Positions 18,001-26,511 of a stretch of 64,000 nt of DNA are shown one piece after another. The stretch comes from Paenibacillus durus (GTDB lineage Bacteria > Bacillota > Bacilli > Paenibacillales > Paenibacillaceae): positions 2,232,001-2,296,000 of the forward strand of contig NZ_CP009288.1 in the NCBI RefSeq assembly GCF_000756615.1. The letters are read 5' to 3'. A program made the translations under genes and the position numbers. Position 1 is the stretch's first letter, and each line of letters opens with the position of its first letter. The notes below the pieces were generated by a model, which saw only the letters and a list, made by a program, of their open reading frames with translations, was not told where the DNA came from and ran no database searches.

Positions 18001-18591
18001 CGCAAGCGTACCGGAAACAACGAGATTTTATATATTAGTCTGCTGCGGAAATACGCGGACAATCACGGCAACACCGTAAAGCGGATCAAGAAGGCCGTGG
18101 ATCGTCGGGATTTCGGCGAAGCGCATAGGCTTGTGCACAACTTAAAAGGCGTATCCGGCAATATCGGCGCTATGGAGGTACAGACCTTATCGGACGAAAT
18201 CAGCGCATTGCTGTCCGAAGGGCCGGCCGGGGAGGAGATTATGCCGCTTATTGAGAGACTTGACACTGCCGTCCTCAGCATATCGGAAGAAATCCGTTCC
18301 GCATTAAGAGAAATTACCAGTTCCAGTGCCGAAGCAGAAGGGGATATGCCTCCTCGCCGGCCGATGAAGCAGGAGATAGGCCGGCTGCTGGATCTGTTGA
18401 AGGCTAGCGACAGCGAAGCGGTGGACTATTTCAATACGGTGAAGAATCAGTTAAAGGCATGGATGGAGCCGGAAGATTGGCGCGAAACGGAGCAATCGAT
18501 CGGGATATTCGATTTTGAAGACGCGATTGACCGGATTGAAAGGGTGGCAAGGAACAGCAATCAGTACATTGAGGGTGATGAGAATGCTTGA
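15052..18591 (+). CDS. Hybrid sensor histidine kinase with three PAS domains, two receivers and Hpt
   Basis: A 1179-residue membrane-anchored phosphorelay kinase. One N-terminal hydrophobic segment (about residues 6-23) is followed by three PAS-type sensor domains (about 45-160, 175-285 and 300-415). HisKA follows with H446 in NMSHEIRTPMN, then HATPase (DTGIGLS, FGGTGLGLAISRKL), a first receiver (phospho-acceptor D736 in LDWEIEG), a second receiver (D880 in LMDMQMPVMDG) and a C-terminal Hpt domain (H1029 in HRLVHNLKGVSG). GTG 15052 was chosen because GGGAGG lies nine bases upstream; an in-frame GTG at 14914 would add 46 residues with no matching site. It overlaps the HD-GYP regulator by eight bases, so the two are co-translated and probably form one relay. 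The first receiver departs from the usual DxxMP motif. Confidence 0.9.
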   Translation: MASIHSIVYVVILIMAFFIVLLYVKQIKDAKKMLETEKKYNEQLRLYLNVIEQSPLSIIITDTHSQIEYINPYFTKITGYTMEEAVGQTPRILKSEDTAPETYWEMWRTISKGDNWQGEFINKKKNGEKYTEAVIISSIKDDHQKITHYVGIKENVSEYKRIKKELLDQLYFTSQLIDTLPHPLFYLDVEGYFLGCNAAYEQAFNVKRLELTGLHTKDLAHLPRTSYEELDEMRREVTGNGRPAQRQLKRHFADGKEHDILYSLSAYHLSDGTEGGYLGIMMDITDLKIKEKELLESRNFLDIIINHIPVMVYVKDAEDLKIYKANQACADFLERSPEEINGLGNADLFPPEVARKQSATDRKVLESGQTVSEIEILPGDSEQGTLRYVQTSKLPIMDADGNALFLLGVSEDITGLKQKESELTQALYMAEEATAAKSEFLANMSHEIRTPMNAIIGLAHLALKTELSPKQRDYLSKIHNAGTSLLGIVNEILDFSKVESGKLELEVTEFELPEVITDAVAMSSQSASDKGLELMYYTPADVPVNLTGDPLRLQQVLTNLVSNAVKFTEKGEVVVRVEQVRRVHNRIKLKFSVRDTGIGLSKEAEARLFQAFTQADNSTTRKFGGTGLGLAISRKLVEMMGGNLWAESKAGVGSTFAFTAWFGVSKANSSAAREMPKEMRSLRMLVVDDNQAARELLVKNLQDFNCSASAVSSGEEAIHALEAADENEPYDLVFLDWEIEGEYGLDTARRIKKHATLKSIPAVILVTAFGKDVYLKEADAADLDDVLVKPVNQSLLYDTIINLFAPHNGELPLPSGVNEKDYKLAGLRALLAEDNEINQQIAVELLRSQGIETEIASNGAEAVRMIGERPEPYFQLVLMDMQMPVMDGFEAARRIREKGSELPIIAMTARTMPEEREKCLAAGMNDHVSKPIDPDILFSIIDKWTPGDVKSKLTQAVSGGAGQEENIAAPSFPHIHGIDTVNSRKRTGNNEILYISLLRKYADNHGNTVKRIKKAVDRRDFGEAHRLVHNLKGVSGNIGAMEVQTLSDEISALLSEGPAGEEIMPLIERLDTAVLSISEEIRSALREITSSSAEAEGDMPPRRPMKQEIGRLLDLLKASDSEAVDYFNTVKNQLKAWMEPEDWRETEQSIGIFDFEDAIDRIERVARNSNQYIEGDENA

Positions 18592-19678
18592 CCTGAGACC
18601 CGTTGTATTAGTAGTGGATGATACACCTGATAACATTGCTTTACTTAGCGGCCTCCTGAAAGAAAGTTACAGAGTAAAAATCGCCACGAACGGCGAAAAG
18701 GCGCTCGCGGTAGCCAAGTCCGCACCGCCCGATTTAATACTGCTGGATATCATGATGCCGGTCATGGACGGTTATGAAACATGCCGGCGGCTGAAAATGG
18801 ATAAGGAGCTGGAGGATATTCCGGTCATCTTTCTAACTGCCAAAGAAGAAGCGGAGGATGAGAACAAAGGGTTCGAGCTGGGGGCAGTTGACTATATTAC
18901 GAAACCGATTAGCGCGCCAGTTCTGCTGTCGCGGGTGAAGACGCATTTGATTCTCAAGCAGTCCAACCATTTCCTCAAAGACAAGAACCATTTTCTTGAG
19001 AAGGAGATATCGAGGCGGATCAAGGAAATTTCTCTCGTTCAGGAGGTGACCATCATGTCGATGGCTGCCCTTGCCGAGATTAGGGATGTCGATACCGGAA
19101 ACCATATCCAGCGGACGAAGCTGTATATTGAAGAACTGGCCACTCATCTTGCCCGGACGCCCAAATACAGCGGGATCTTAAACCGGGAGACGGTTGACCT
19201 GATTGTCACCTCGGCACCGCTTCATGACATCGGGAAGGTGGGAATACCGGATCACATTCTGCTGAAGCCGGGGAGTCTGACCAAGGAAGAGTTCGAAATT
19301 ATGAAGACCCACACAACTTTGGGTAAAGAAGCGATTCTGCGGGCGGAGCAGCTGATGAACAAGAAAGAGACATTTTTCCGGTACGCGAAGGAAATCGTAT
19401 ATTCCCATCATGAAAAATGGGACGGTACAGGCTATCCTGAAGGACTTGCGGGGGAACAGATTCCGCTCTCGGCAAGGCTGATGGCGATCGCCGACGTTTA
19501 TGACGCGCTTACGAGCAAAAGGGTGTACAAGGATGCCATGTCCCATGAACAGGCGGTTCAGATAATCGAGGGGAATGCGGGCAAGCATTTCGATCCGGAT
19601 ATCGTTCGGATATTTCTTGGCTGCCAGCGTAAATTCCAGGAGATATCCGCCCTGTACCAAAATGAGGAAGTGCACTGA
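18584..19678 (+). CDS. Response regulator with HD-GYP (cyclic-di-GMP phosphodiesterase-type) output
   Basis: A 364-residue two-domain regulator. The receiver (LVVDDTPDN, phospho-acceptor in LLDIMMPVMDGYE, KPIS) is joined by a coiled-coil-like linker to an HD-GYP domain. The catalytic signatures APLHDIGKVGIPD, YSHHEKWDGTGYPEGL and MAIADVYDAL are intact. By family knowledge such proteins (RpfG-like) hydrolyse cyclic-di-GMP when phosphorylated. It starts inside the end of the hybrid kinase gene. ATG 18584 was preferred over 18578 for its distance to GAGGG. Confidence 0.92.
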   Translation: MLDLRPVVLVVDDTPDNIALLSGLLKESYRVKIATNGEKALAVAKSAPPDLILLDIMMPVMDGYETCRRLKMDKELEDIPVIFLTAKEEAEDENKGFELGAVDYITKPISAPVLLSRVKTHLILKQSNHFLKDKNHFLEKEISRRIKEISLVQEVTIMSMAALAEIRDVDTGNHIQRTKLYIEELATHLARTPKYSGILNRETVDLIVTSAPLHDIGKVGIPDHILLKPGSLTKEEFEIMKTHTTLGKEAILRAEQLMNKKETFFRYAKEIVYSHHEKWDGTGYPEGLAGEQIPLSARLMAIADVYDALTSKRVYKDAMSHEQAVQIIEGNAGKHFDPDIVRIFLGCQRKFQEISALYQNEEVH

Positions 19679-19783
19679 AGCAAAGAGGACATTAAGTGAG
19701 GAAGTTCCGGTGGGGATGTCTCATAAGTAGATTCTTCTGCGAACGAAATAGCCCTTCTCATTTTTAAAACCGTAAAAAGACAG

Positions 19784-19830
19784 CAAAGCAGCAATTCTCC
19801 GGTTATTGGAGAATCGCTGCTTTGTTTTTT
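19784..19830 (+). terminator. Terminator of the kinase/HD-GYP operon
   Basis: CAAAGCAGC (19784-19792) plus AATTCTCC pairs with GGAGAATC plus GCTGCTTTG (to 19824), followed by six T. The long near-perfect stem closes the two-gene unit. Confidence 0.93.
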
Positions 19831-20078
19831 AATCTACGGCAGGGCTGCGGCCACGGCGGACTATTTTTGCTGAGTGCCGCAGGAAATAAGGAAGTTGTAT
19901 TTCTGGCAGCTGGCAGCAGCGGAAGTAAGGGAACTGGCTGCGTCGTCTTATTAAAGTCGGCATTCGTTTCTTGTTGGCGCGAAACTTATTCATCATTTGA
20001 ACGTCTAAAATTATGGATTTATTTTTCATAATAGGATATATTTTGTGCACTAAAGACGAAAAGGAGCATGTAAAAATA
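19831..20078. other. Upstream region of the WG-repeat gene
   Basis: About 250 bases with no gene. AT-rich sequence near 19990-20050 probably contains the promoter, but no clear -35/-10 pair with normal spacing is visible. Confidence 0.5.
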
Positions 20079-21176
20079 GTGAAGAAAATTGGATTAGCGT
20101 TACTGATTGGATGTATGACAATCCTTATGTCGGGAATCTGCTTCGCAGCTTCATCCGCAACACAGATCAAGTTATCACAAACGCCGATAAATTTCAGTCC
20201 TGTCCGGCCTGCAAGCGACGGGCAATTCCATGACGGCTTACTATTCTCCGAACAATCGGATGGAACTCTTGTCTACTACAATGCGAAAGGACAAGAAGCC
20301 TTTACCCTTCCCGCATGGATCAAACCGTTAAGCGATTTTTCCGAACAGCGGGCGATGGTAATGAACACGAAAACCAAGCTTGTGGGATATATCAACACCA
20401 AAGGCGCGCTGGCAATTCCCTGCAAGTATGCGGATGGAGAAAGGTTCTCGGAGAAAGTTGCTCATGTGTCCATTCCGGATTCAACGGAACAGGCGATTAT
20501 TGACCGCTCTGGGAAAATAGTTCATACCTTTAACCAAACGTACGATTCGGATTATGCCTTCAGCGGCGGCTTAGCGGCGGCTTATGCGCCGAAAGGCGGC
20601 AAGCTCGGGTTTATCAATACCTCCGGGGAATTGGTCATTCCGTACCAATACACGTATGCGCGCAGATTCAGCGAAGGAGTGGCCCTTGTTCGAAACGGCA
20701 AAGGAAAATACGGGTTCATTGATGCAGCGGGTAAAACGATCATCCCCTTCCAATTTAACGCAGGAAGCGATTTTTCCGGAGGGTTAGCGGCTGTTGAAAA
20801 TGCCAAGGGAAAATGGGGCTATATTAATATAAATGGAAAGACGGTTATTCCTTTTAAATATTACGGCGCCGGTAATTTTAGCGAGGGCTTGGCTTACGTG
20901 TACAATTCAAAAGGAAAACTCGGTTATATTAATAAGAACGGAACTCAGATTATTGCTTATCAGCAGTATAATAGAGCATTTGACTTTAAAGAAGGAGTCG
21001 CTTTGGTAGGAATTGAATCAAAATCCGGAGCAGACAGCAAATTTGGTTATATAGACCGCCAGGGCAAGTTGCTCACCAAGCTTGAGTATAGAATGGAATC
21101 TTCTTCATTTAACGGCGGGTCCGCTGCGGCGCTTAAGACTTTAGGCAAGGGAGTTATCCTCACAAAAGTCCTTTAA
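20079..21176 (+). CDS. Secreted WG-repeat protein
   Basis: A 365-residue protein with a cleavable signal peptide (MKKIGLALLIGCMTILMSG, then CFAASS). It then has about six tandem WG-type beta repeats of the form GYINxxGKTVIPFKY...FSEGLAxVxNxKGKxG. WG repeats are found in many exported proteins of unknown role and probably mediate binding. The start is a GTG with AAGGAG 12 bases upstream; the in-frame ATG further up (20013) has no site. The stop codon overlaps, in opposite orientation, the stop of the next gene within the palindrome TTAA. Confidence 0.82.
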   Translation: MKKIGLALLIGCMTILMSGICFAASSATQIKLSQTPINFSPVRPASDGQFHDGLLFSEQSDGTLVYYNAKGQEAFTLPAWIKPLSDFSEQRAMVMNTKTKLVGYINTKGALAIPCKYADGERFSEKVAHVSIPDSTEQAIIDRSGKIVHTFNQTYDSDYAFSGGLAAAYAPKGGKLGFINTSGELVIPYQYTYARRFSEGVALVRNGKGKYGFIDAAGKTIIPFQFNAGSDFSGGLAAVENAKGKWGYININGKTVIPFKYYGAGNFSEGLAYVYNSKGKLGYINKNGTQIIAYQQYNRAFDFKEGVALVGIESKSGADSKFGYIDRQGKLLTKLEYRMESSSFNGGSAAALKTLGKGVILTKVL

Positions 21177-21922
21177 GGTTCAACTTTAATTTGATCCGCA
21201 ATAAATTCATTCTTCGAACTATCGAATTTGTATGTGATATGGAAGCCACACACGTAAATAGGGGAAGTTCCAACACTTCCACCGATCCTGGATATTATTT
21301 TTTGATTCTCCAATTCATAAATAACTGTACCACCGAAATTGAGTTTATCTTGCACCTCTAAACCTGGATCTGCAGCGTAACTGAACTCATAGTACTTTCC
21401 TTGCGCTTTAACTTTAATCGCTAAATTTCCGTCCTCATTTTTAGTAACATGCGTTTCAATCTGATCAGCAACAGTTTCCTTATAATTTTGTACTTTGATT
21501 TCGGATAAATCTCCGGCATTAATTACATGGATGTCATAAGTATTTAGGTCTGTTCCTCGTCCGGTATTGATTGTAATTACGGCCTCTTCTTTACCGTCAC
21601 CCGTAAGATCAGTATAGAATACCTGCGGTTTAGTTCCTGTATCAGCGATTTCCCAATCAAAGTCTTTTTGGCTGCCATCAATATCTAAAGTTACCCCTTC
21701 GATTACATTTTTCGTTTCTTTAATAGCGTAAAGTTTTACTTTTTCATTTTCCGAAGCCTCAATCAGTTTTGCATGAGTCTCTTGTTCCGGCTGCGCTGTT
21801 ACCTGATTACTTGGAGATTCGCTCGCCCCTTGCGTGCTGCCACTCCCTCGATCTGAACCGCATCCGGAAAACAAAACAGCACTCATCAACACTAATATAC
21901 CAATTTCTTTTTTCAACGCCAT
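21173..21922 (-). CDS. Putative lipoprotein of unknown function
   Basis: A 249-residue protein with an N-terminal hydrophobic segment and lipobox (VLFSGC), a Ser/Gly/Gln-rich linker and a globular part. It contains TDLTGDGKEEAVITINTGRGTD, an FG-GAP/VCBS-like calcium-binding-type stretch often seen in extracellular proteins. The function is not recognised. It converges on the WG-repeat gene, the two stop codons sharing four bases, and no terminator stem lies between them, so their transcripts must overlap. Confidence 0.8.
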   Translation of the reverse strand: MALKKEIGILVLMSAVLFSGCGSDRGSGSTQGASESPSNQVTAQPEQETHAKLIEASENEKVKLYAIKETKNVIEGVTLDIDGSQKDFDWEIADTGTKPQVFYTDLTGDGKEEAVITINTGRGTDLNTYDIHVINAGDLSEIKVQNYKETVADQIETHVTKNEDGNLAIKVKAQGKYYEFSYAADPGLEVQDKLNFGGTVIYELENQKIISRIGGSVGTSPIYVCGFHITYKFDSSKNEFIADQIKVEP

Positions 21923-22130
21923 ATGCCCCTTTCATCTTGCCTAGCTGAAATTATATCAGAGCAACTAATAATGTGAATTACATAATATTAACAATACCAA
22001 GCTGCAGACAGGGGGGCGTGGCCTAGGTCTGGCGGGCATGTTTCAGGGAAATACTCCACTTTGTGGGGCTATTTTATGCGGATATCCGTTATAATATGGC
22101 TTAGCCAGTAACGATAAGGAGGATATTCAT

Positions 22131-22880
22131 TTGAACGAAGTGCTTTCAACGTTAGCTAATCACCGCTCCTACCGGGAGTTTTCGCAGCGGTATGTGGAGC
22201 AGGAAGTATTGGAGAAGGTAATCGGGGCAGCGCAGGCAGCTCCCTCATGGATCAACGGGCAGCATGTGACGATCATTTCCGTCCGGGACGAGGAGCGAAA
22301 ACGGCAGCTGTCCGTTCTCAGCGGGAACCAGAAGCATGTGGCTGGGGCTCCGGTGTTTCTTGTGTTCTGCATGGACTTTTACCGCGCCAAGCTGGCCGGT
22401 GAGATCGAGAATATTTCATTCGAAGCGGAACGGGATGTGGATGTTCTGCTGACCGGCGCGACCGATGTGGGAATTGCGCTGGAAGCCGCGATTGTCGCGG
22501 CGGAATCTCTTGGCCTGGGCATCATTCCGATCGGCGGAGTCCGGCGGAATACGCGCGGCGTTATCGATCTTCTTAAGCTGCCGAAATATGTATTCCCCGT
22601 AGTTGGGCTTTGCGTAGGCTATACCGAAGCGCAGGTGCCGAAGCAGCCCCGCCTTCCTCTCCATGCGATATGGCATGAAGAGAGCTATAATTCGGATCAG
22701 GCCGGTTATCTGAGGGAGCTTAACGAAACCCAGCGCCAATTATTGAAAGCCCAGGGCTTGGAGGAAAAAGACTGGACCGGACGGGTCGCGGCCTTCTTCG
22801 CCGCCAATCCGGAATACAGCGATGCGAAGCGAACGCTGAAAGAGCAGGGCTTTACCTGCGACAACCTCAAAGAGGAGTAA
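22131..22880 (+). CDS. nfrA: NAD(P)H-dependent nitroreductase/flavin reductase (NfrA-like)
   Basis: A 249-residue FMN-dependent oxidoreductase. LANHRSYREFSQRYV at the N-terminus, QAAPSWINGQHVTIISV, the GLGIIPIGGVRRN loop and the PRLPLHAIWHEESYN signature match the NfrA/oxygen-insensitive nitroreductase family. It would use NAD(P)H to reduce flavin, nitroaromatics or quinone-like compounds in the cytosol. The start is TTG with a strong AAGGAGGAT seven bases upstream; TATAAT lies at 22090-22095. The LysR gene follows after 31 bases. Confidence 0.87.
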   Translation: MNEVLSTLANHRSYREFSQRYVEQEVLEKVIGAAQAAPSWINGQHVTIISVRDEERKRQLSVLSGNQKHVAGAPVFLVFCMDFYRAKLAGEIENISFEAERDVDVLLTGATDVGIALEAAIVAAESLGLGIIPIGGVRRNTRGVIDLLKLPKYVFPVVGLCVGYTEAQVPKQPRLPLHAIWHEESYNSDQAGYLRELNETQRQLLKAQGLEEKDWTGRVAAFFAANPEYSDAKRTLKEQGFTCDNLKEE

Positions 22881-22911
22881 AGCCTAAGCCAAGAAGAAAG
22901 GAACGCGCCCA

Positions 22912-23814
22912 TTGACTCTACAACAACTGAAATATGTGATCGAGGTAGCGGGCCGCGGATCGATGAACGAGGCGGCGAAGCGGCTGTTCATTTCCCAGCC
23001 CAGCCTGTCCAACACGATCCGGGATCTGGAAGATGAGATCGGGATCACCATCTTTGAGCGGACGAACAAAGGCATCTCCCTCACGAAGGAAGGGGCGGAA
23101 TTTTTAAGCTATGCCCGGCAGGTGGTTGAGCAGGCCGAACTGCTGGAGAACCGGTATCTTGGCGCAAAGCCGTCGCCGCAGCATTTTTCCGTATCCACCC
23201 AGCATTACGCATTTGCGGTGAATGCCTTTGTGAACCTGGTGCGCGAGCACGGGCAGGAGGAATACGAGCTCGCGCTCCGCGAGACAAAGACCTACGAAAT
23301 TATCCAGGATGTCAAAACTCTTCGCAGCGAAATCGGCATTCTGTATCTGAACGAATTCAACGCCAAAGTGATGGGCAGGCTGCTGAAAGACGCAGGGCTT
23401 GTGTTTAATAGTCTGTTCACGGCGAAGCCGCATATTTTTATCAGCATCCATAACCCGCTCGCCAAGCAGTCCATCGTAACCATAGACCAGCTGCATGAGT
23501 ATCCCTATCTGTCCTTTGAACAGGGGGAGTATAACTCCTTTCACTTCTCTGAGGAAATCTTGAGCACGCTCTCGCATCCCAAAAGCATACGGGTCAACGA
23601 CAGGGCGACGCTGTTCAATCTCCTCATCGGGCTGAACGGATATACGATTTCTACCGGCGTGCTGAGCGCGGACCTGAACGGCAATGAGATTATTCCCGTT
23701 CCGCTGGACTGTGGCGAGAGCATCAACGTCGGCTGGATCTGCCACAAGGACGCCGTGCTCTCCAAGCTTGCTATTGCTTATGTGGAGGAACTGAAAAGGG
23801 CAACAACGGAGTAA
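22912..23814 (+). CDS. LysR-family transcription regulator
   Basis: A 300-residue regulator. The N-terminal winged helix-turn-helix is LQQLKYVIEVAGRGSMNEAAKRLFIS...LEDEIGITIFERTNKGISLT, and the C-terminal part is a periplasmic-binding-like effector domain. It starts at TTG with AAAGGAA upstream. Co-direction and 31-base spacing to the nitroreductase suggest co-transcription and control of that gene, although LysR regulators are more often divergent from their target. The effector is unknown. Confidence 0.88.
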   Translation: MTLQQLKYVIEVAGRGSMNEAAKRLFISQPSLSNTIRDLEDEIGITIFERTNKGISLTKEGAEFLSYARQVVEQAELLENRYLGAKPSPQHFSVSTQHYAFAVNAFVNLVREHGQEEYELALRETKTYEIIQDVKTLRSEIGILYLNEFNAKVMGRLLKDAGLVFNSLFTAKPHIFISIHNPLAKQSIVTIDQLHEYPYLSFEQGEYNSFHFSEEILSTLSHPKSIRVNDRATLFNLLIGLNGYTISTGVLSADLNGNEIIPVPLDCGESINVGWICHKDAVLSKLAIAYVEELKRATTE

Positions 23815-23820
23815 TAATTA

Positions 23821-23859
23821 AGGAGGAATTCCGCCGAAATGGCCGGGTTCCTCCTTTTT
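23821..23859 (+). terminator. Terminator of the nitroreductase/LysR unit
   Basis: AGGAGGAA (23821-23828) pairs with TTCCTCCT (23848-23855), with inner CCG/CGG, and is followed by TTTTT. Confidence 0.9.
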
Positions 23860-23904
23860 ATGATAAAAAAGAAAATTTTGGGTTATTTATTATCTTATTC
23901 CATA

Positions 23905-23983
23905 CAACGTCCGCTGGTGGGATAGCCAGGGAAACCTTCGGTTCGGGGTCCCCCTCTTGAAGCGTACACCCGTCTACTACGTT
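23905..23983 (+). other. Possible structured RNA upstream of the glycosyltransferase cluster
   Basis: An outer AACGT/ACGTT pair (near 23906 and 23978) encloses two local hairpins, CTGG/CCAG and GGGAAACC-TTC-GGTT with TCCC. The stretch is GC-rich in an otherwise AT-rich leader and lies 144 bases before the first glycosyltransferase. It matches no riboswitch class I can name. The region 23860-24126 has no gene. Confidence 0.25.
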
Positions 23984-24126
23984 AGAGCCATTTTTTCGGT
24001 GTTTTCTGAAAGTGCATTGACCTTTTTCCAAGCGATAAATATATTTGGTTTAAGTGAATCGCAATCTGCCGAACGTGAGCTTTGCGCTAGATTTTTTATT
24101 TTTAACGAAAAGGGGTGCCTGCTTCG

Positions 24127-25143
24127 ATGAAACCGGAAATCAGCATCATAGTCCCTGTGTATAAGGTGGAGAACTATATCCACAAATGCGTGGATTCGAT
24201 TCTGGCACAGAGCTTCGAGAACTTTGAACTGATTCTAGTCGATGACGGCTCTCCCGACAACTGCCCCGCCATTTGCGACGGCTATGCGGCCATGGACACG
24301 AGGATCAAGGTCATTCACAAACCGAACGGCGGATTGTCCGATGCCAGAAACTGGGGGATCAACGCCGCAGAGGGCAAGTATATCGGCTTTGTCGATTCGG
24401 ATGACTGGATTGCCGAAGATATGTACGAATCGCTGTACAACTCCTTGATCGAACATGAAGCGGATATCGCCGTATGCTGCCATTACGAGGTGGTTGACGG
24501 TGAACTGTTCCAAATTAACAACTTTGACGGCTATCCCCGCGTGCTAGGGAACGTGGAAGGATTAAGCGAACTGCTGATGGATGTCCGGGTTAAGAATCTG
24601 GCCTGGGACAAGCTTTACAAAAGAGAACTGTTCCGCAGCGTAAACTATCCCGTTGGGGTTTATTATGAGGACACTCCGACCACCTATAAATTGTTCATGC
24701 AGGCTTCAAAGGTCGCTATCGTCAACATACCCAAATATTATTACTTCAAGAGAAAAGAGAGCATCACGGGGAGCAAAGATCTGAAAAAGCTGCAGGATAA
24801 GTTCTCCGGCGCTTATGAGAAATATGACAAGGTCAGAAGCCAGTACTATGACAAAATCGACAAGCATACCTGGGGCTGGGCCGCAAACGTCGTAATTAAT
24901 GAAGCGATGGAGCTGTACAATTATCTGCTCAGGCAAAAAGACGGTATGGATCAAAGCGAAGATGTCGCCAAGGTGAAAAAGTTTCTGCGGGAGAATCTCT
25001 CCGTAATTCTGGGCGCTAAGCCGGTCGGACCCAAATTGAAGATGGCCGCCCTGATTCTGTCCACCAGCGAAGCGTTCTACAGCCTGCTGTACAGCACCCT
25101 GATCTTTCCATTCCGTAAAGAAAAGAATCAGAGCCTGATGTAG
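24127..25143 (+). CDS. Family 2 glycosyltransferase
   Basis: A 338-residue GT-A enzyme. EISIIVPVYKVENYIHKCVDSIL, the nucleotide-binding LVDDGSPDNCPAICD and the metal-binding VDSDDW are intact. The C-terminal part (about 210-338) resembles polysaccharide-locus transferases and has a hydrophobic patch near YSLLYSTLIFPF that may contact the membrane. ATG 24127 follows AAAGGGGTG; an in-frame GTG at 24115 overlaps that site. First gene of a four-gene polysaccharide cluster. Confidence 0.92.
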   Translation: MKPEISIIVPVYKVENYIHKCVDSILAQSFENFELILVDDGSPDNCPAICDGYAAMDTRIKVIHKPNGGLSDARNWGINAAEGKYIGFVDSDDWIAEDMYESLYNSLIEHEADIAVCCHYEVVDGELFQINNFDGYPRVLGNVEGLSELLMDVRVKNLAWDKLYKRELFRSVNYPVGVYYEDTPTTYKLFMQASKVAIVNIPKYYYFKRKESITGSKDLKKLQDKFSGAYEKYDKVRSQYYDKIDKHTWGWAANVVINEAMELYNYLLRQKDGMDQSEDVAKVKKFLRENLSVILGAKPVGPKLKMAALILSTSEAFYSLLYSTLIFPFRKEKNQSLM

Positions 25144-25201
25144 GTTTACCCGTAAACCGCGGTTCGGTTACGTATTCTTATCTACCGGGGAGGAACCTGT
25201 C

Positions 25202-26473
25202 ATGCATATCGGAATTTTCATGCATACCAATTGCTTCGAGGATTTTTTTGTGAAGGGACTCGGCATCAGCGAGCGGGAGTATGTCGAATCCTATCATAAT
25301 GATTTTTCGTTCGATTATGCCCGCCTGCTGCGTAAGCACGGTATTGAAACCACCATCTACAATTTCACGAAGACTGGCAGCAAGGCACGCACCTACCGCC
25401 ATAAAGTCGTCGATTGTACGGTGAAGTTCATACCGGTCAATACCCCGTACCGTCTGTATGACCGGATTCCGTTCTCGAAGCGGACTCCCGTCCTCAAATT
25501 TGTCTCCCAGTACGTATCCACCATTCAGCCCGGCCTCGCGCAAATGCTGCGGGAAGACGGCATCGATGTCATCTACGCGCAGGAGTACGCGTCCGGGCGG
25601 TTTGAACGGCTCGCTGGCATCGCCAAATCCGTGGGCATCCCCATCATTGCTGCTTATCATGGCGGAAGTATCCCGGGCTTCCTGATGCCGATCAAAAGAC
25701 GGACCTTGCAGCAGGCAGCCTACCTGACGACGCTTAACGAGGATGAGCACCGCAGCATGCTGTCGTCTTTGCCCGAGATGAAAGACCGTATCCGCATTAT
25801 TCCGAATTTTGTCAACCGCTCCATCTTCCACAAGGAGGACAAGGAGGAGGCGCGACGGGCTTTGGGTCTTGATGATAACACGCGGTATATCATTACGGTC
25901 GGACGGCTGGACGAGCATCAAAAAGCGCATTCTTTGCTCGTTGAGGCTGTCAAGACGCTTGGGGATTTTCCGGAACTGAAGGTGCTGATCGCCGGAAGCG
26001 GACCGGATGAGCAGGAATTGCGGAATCGGATATCGGCTGCCGGTCTTGAGGATAAAATCATCCTGCTGGGCTCGGTGCGCGACAAAAACGAATTGAGGCA
26101 CTATTATAACGCCTGCGAGCTGTTTGTGCTTCCCTCGCGCTACGAAGGGCTGCCCCTCGTCCTTCTGGAAGCGGGCGCTTGCGGGCTGCCCGCCGTGGCC
26201 TTCAATGTTATGGGCGTTAGAGGGCTTATTCGGGACGGAGAGAACGGGCTGCTTGCGGAGGATCTCGACCCGCTCAAGCTGGCCGACGCGCTGCGCAAGC
26301 TGCTGTCGGACCCGGACATTAGCTCGGAGATGGGCGACCGCGCTCTGAAGATTGTCCAGAGCCAATACTCCGAGGAGATTATCGGCGCCAAGCTGAATGC
26401 GCTGTTCATGGACAGTGTGGGCGGCGATAGCGGCGTAAAGTTCAAACCGGCCGTTCTAGCCGGAAATAAATAA
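25202..26473 (+). CDS. Family 4 (group 1) glycosyltransferase
   Basis: A 423-residue GT-B enzyme. The acceptor domain is followed by a donor domain with YIITVGRLDEHQKAHSLLVEA, VLIAGSGPDEQEL and the retaining-enzyme signature FVLPSRYEGLPLVLLEAGACGLP. It would transfer a sugar from an activated nucleotide to a growing glycan in the cytoplasm. GGGGAGGAA lies before the ATG. It is co-directional with its neighbours at short spacing. Confidence 0.93.
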   Translation: MHIGIFMHTNCFEDFFVKGLGISEREYVESYHNDFSFDYARLLRKHGIETTIYNFTKTGSKARTYRHKVVDCTVKFIPVNTPYRLYDRIPFSKRTPVLKFVSQYVSTIQPGLAQMLREDGIDVIYAQEYASGRFERLAGIAKSVGIPIIAAYHGGSIPGFLMPIKRRTLQQAAYLTTLNEDEHRSMLSSLPEMKDRIRIIPNFVNRSIFHKEDKEEARRALGLDDNTRYIITVGRLDEHQKAHSLLVEAVKTLGDFPELKVLIAGSGPDEQELRNRISAAGLEDKIILLGSVRDKNELRHYYNACELFVLPSRYEGLPLVLLEAGACGLPAVAFNVMGVRGLIRDGENGLLAEDLDPLKLADALRKLLSDPDISSEMGDRALKIVQSQYSEEIIGAKLNALFMDSVGGDSGVKFKPAVLAGNK

Positions 26474-26511
26474 GAGGATAGCGGATAACCGTCAAGAGGA
26501 GGAGAGCTTTA

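Noticed and set aside
23924..23937. AGCCAGGGAAACCT resembles the cobalamin riboswitch B12 box.
   Set aside because: It has an extra base compared with the conserved box, and none of the other conserved cobalamin riboswitch segments is present around it.
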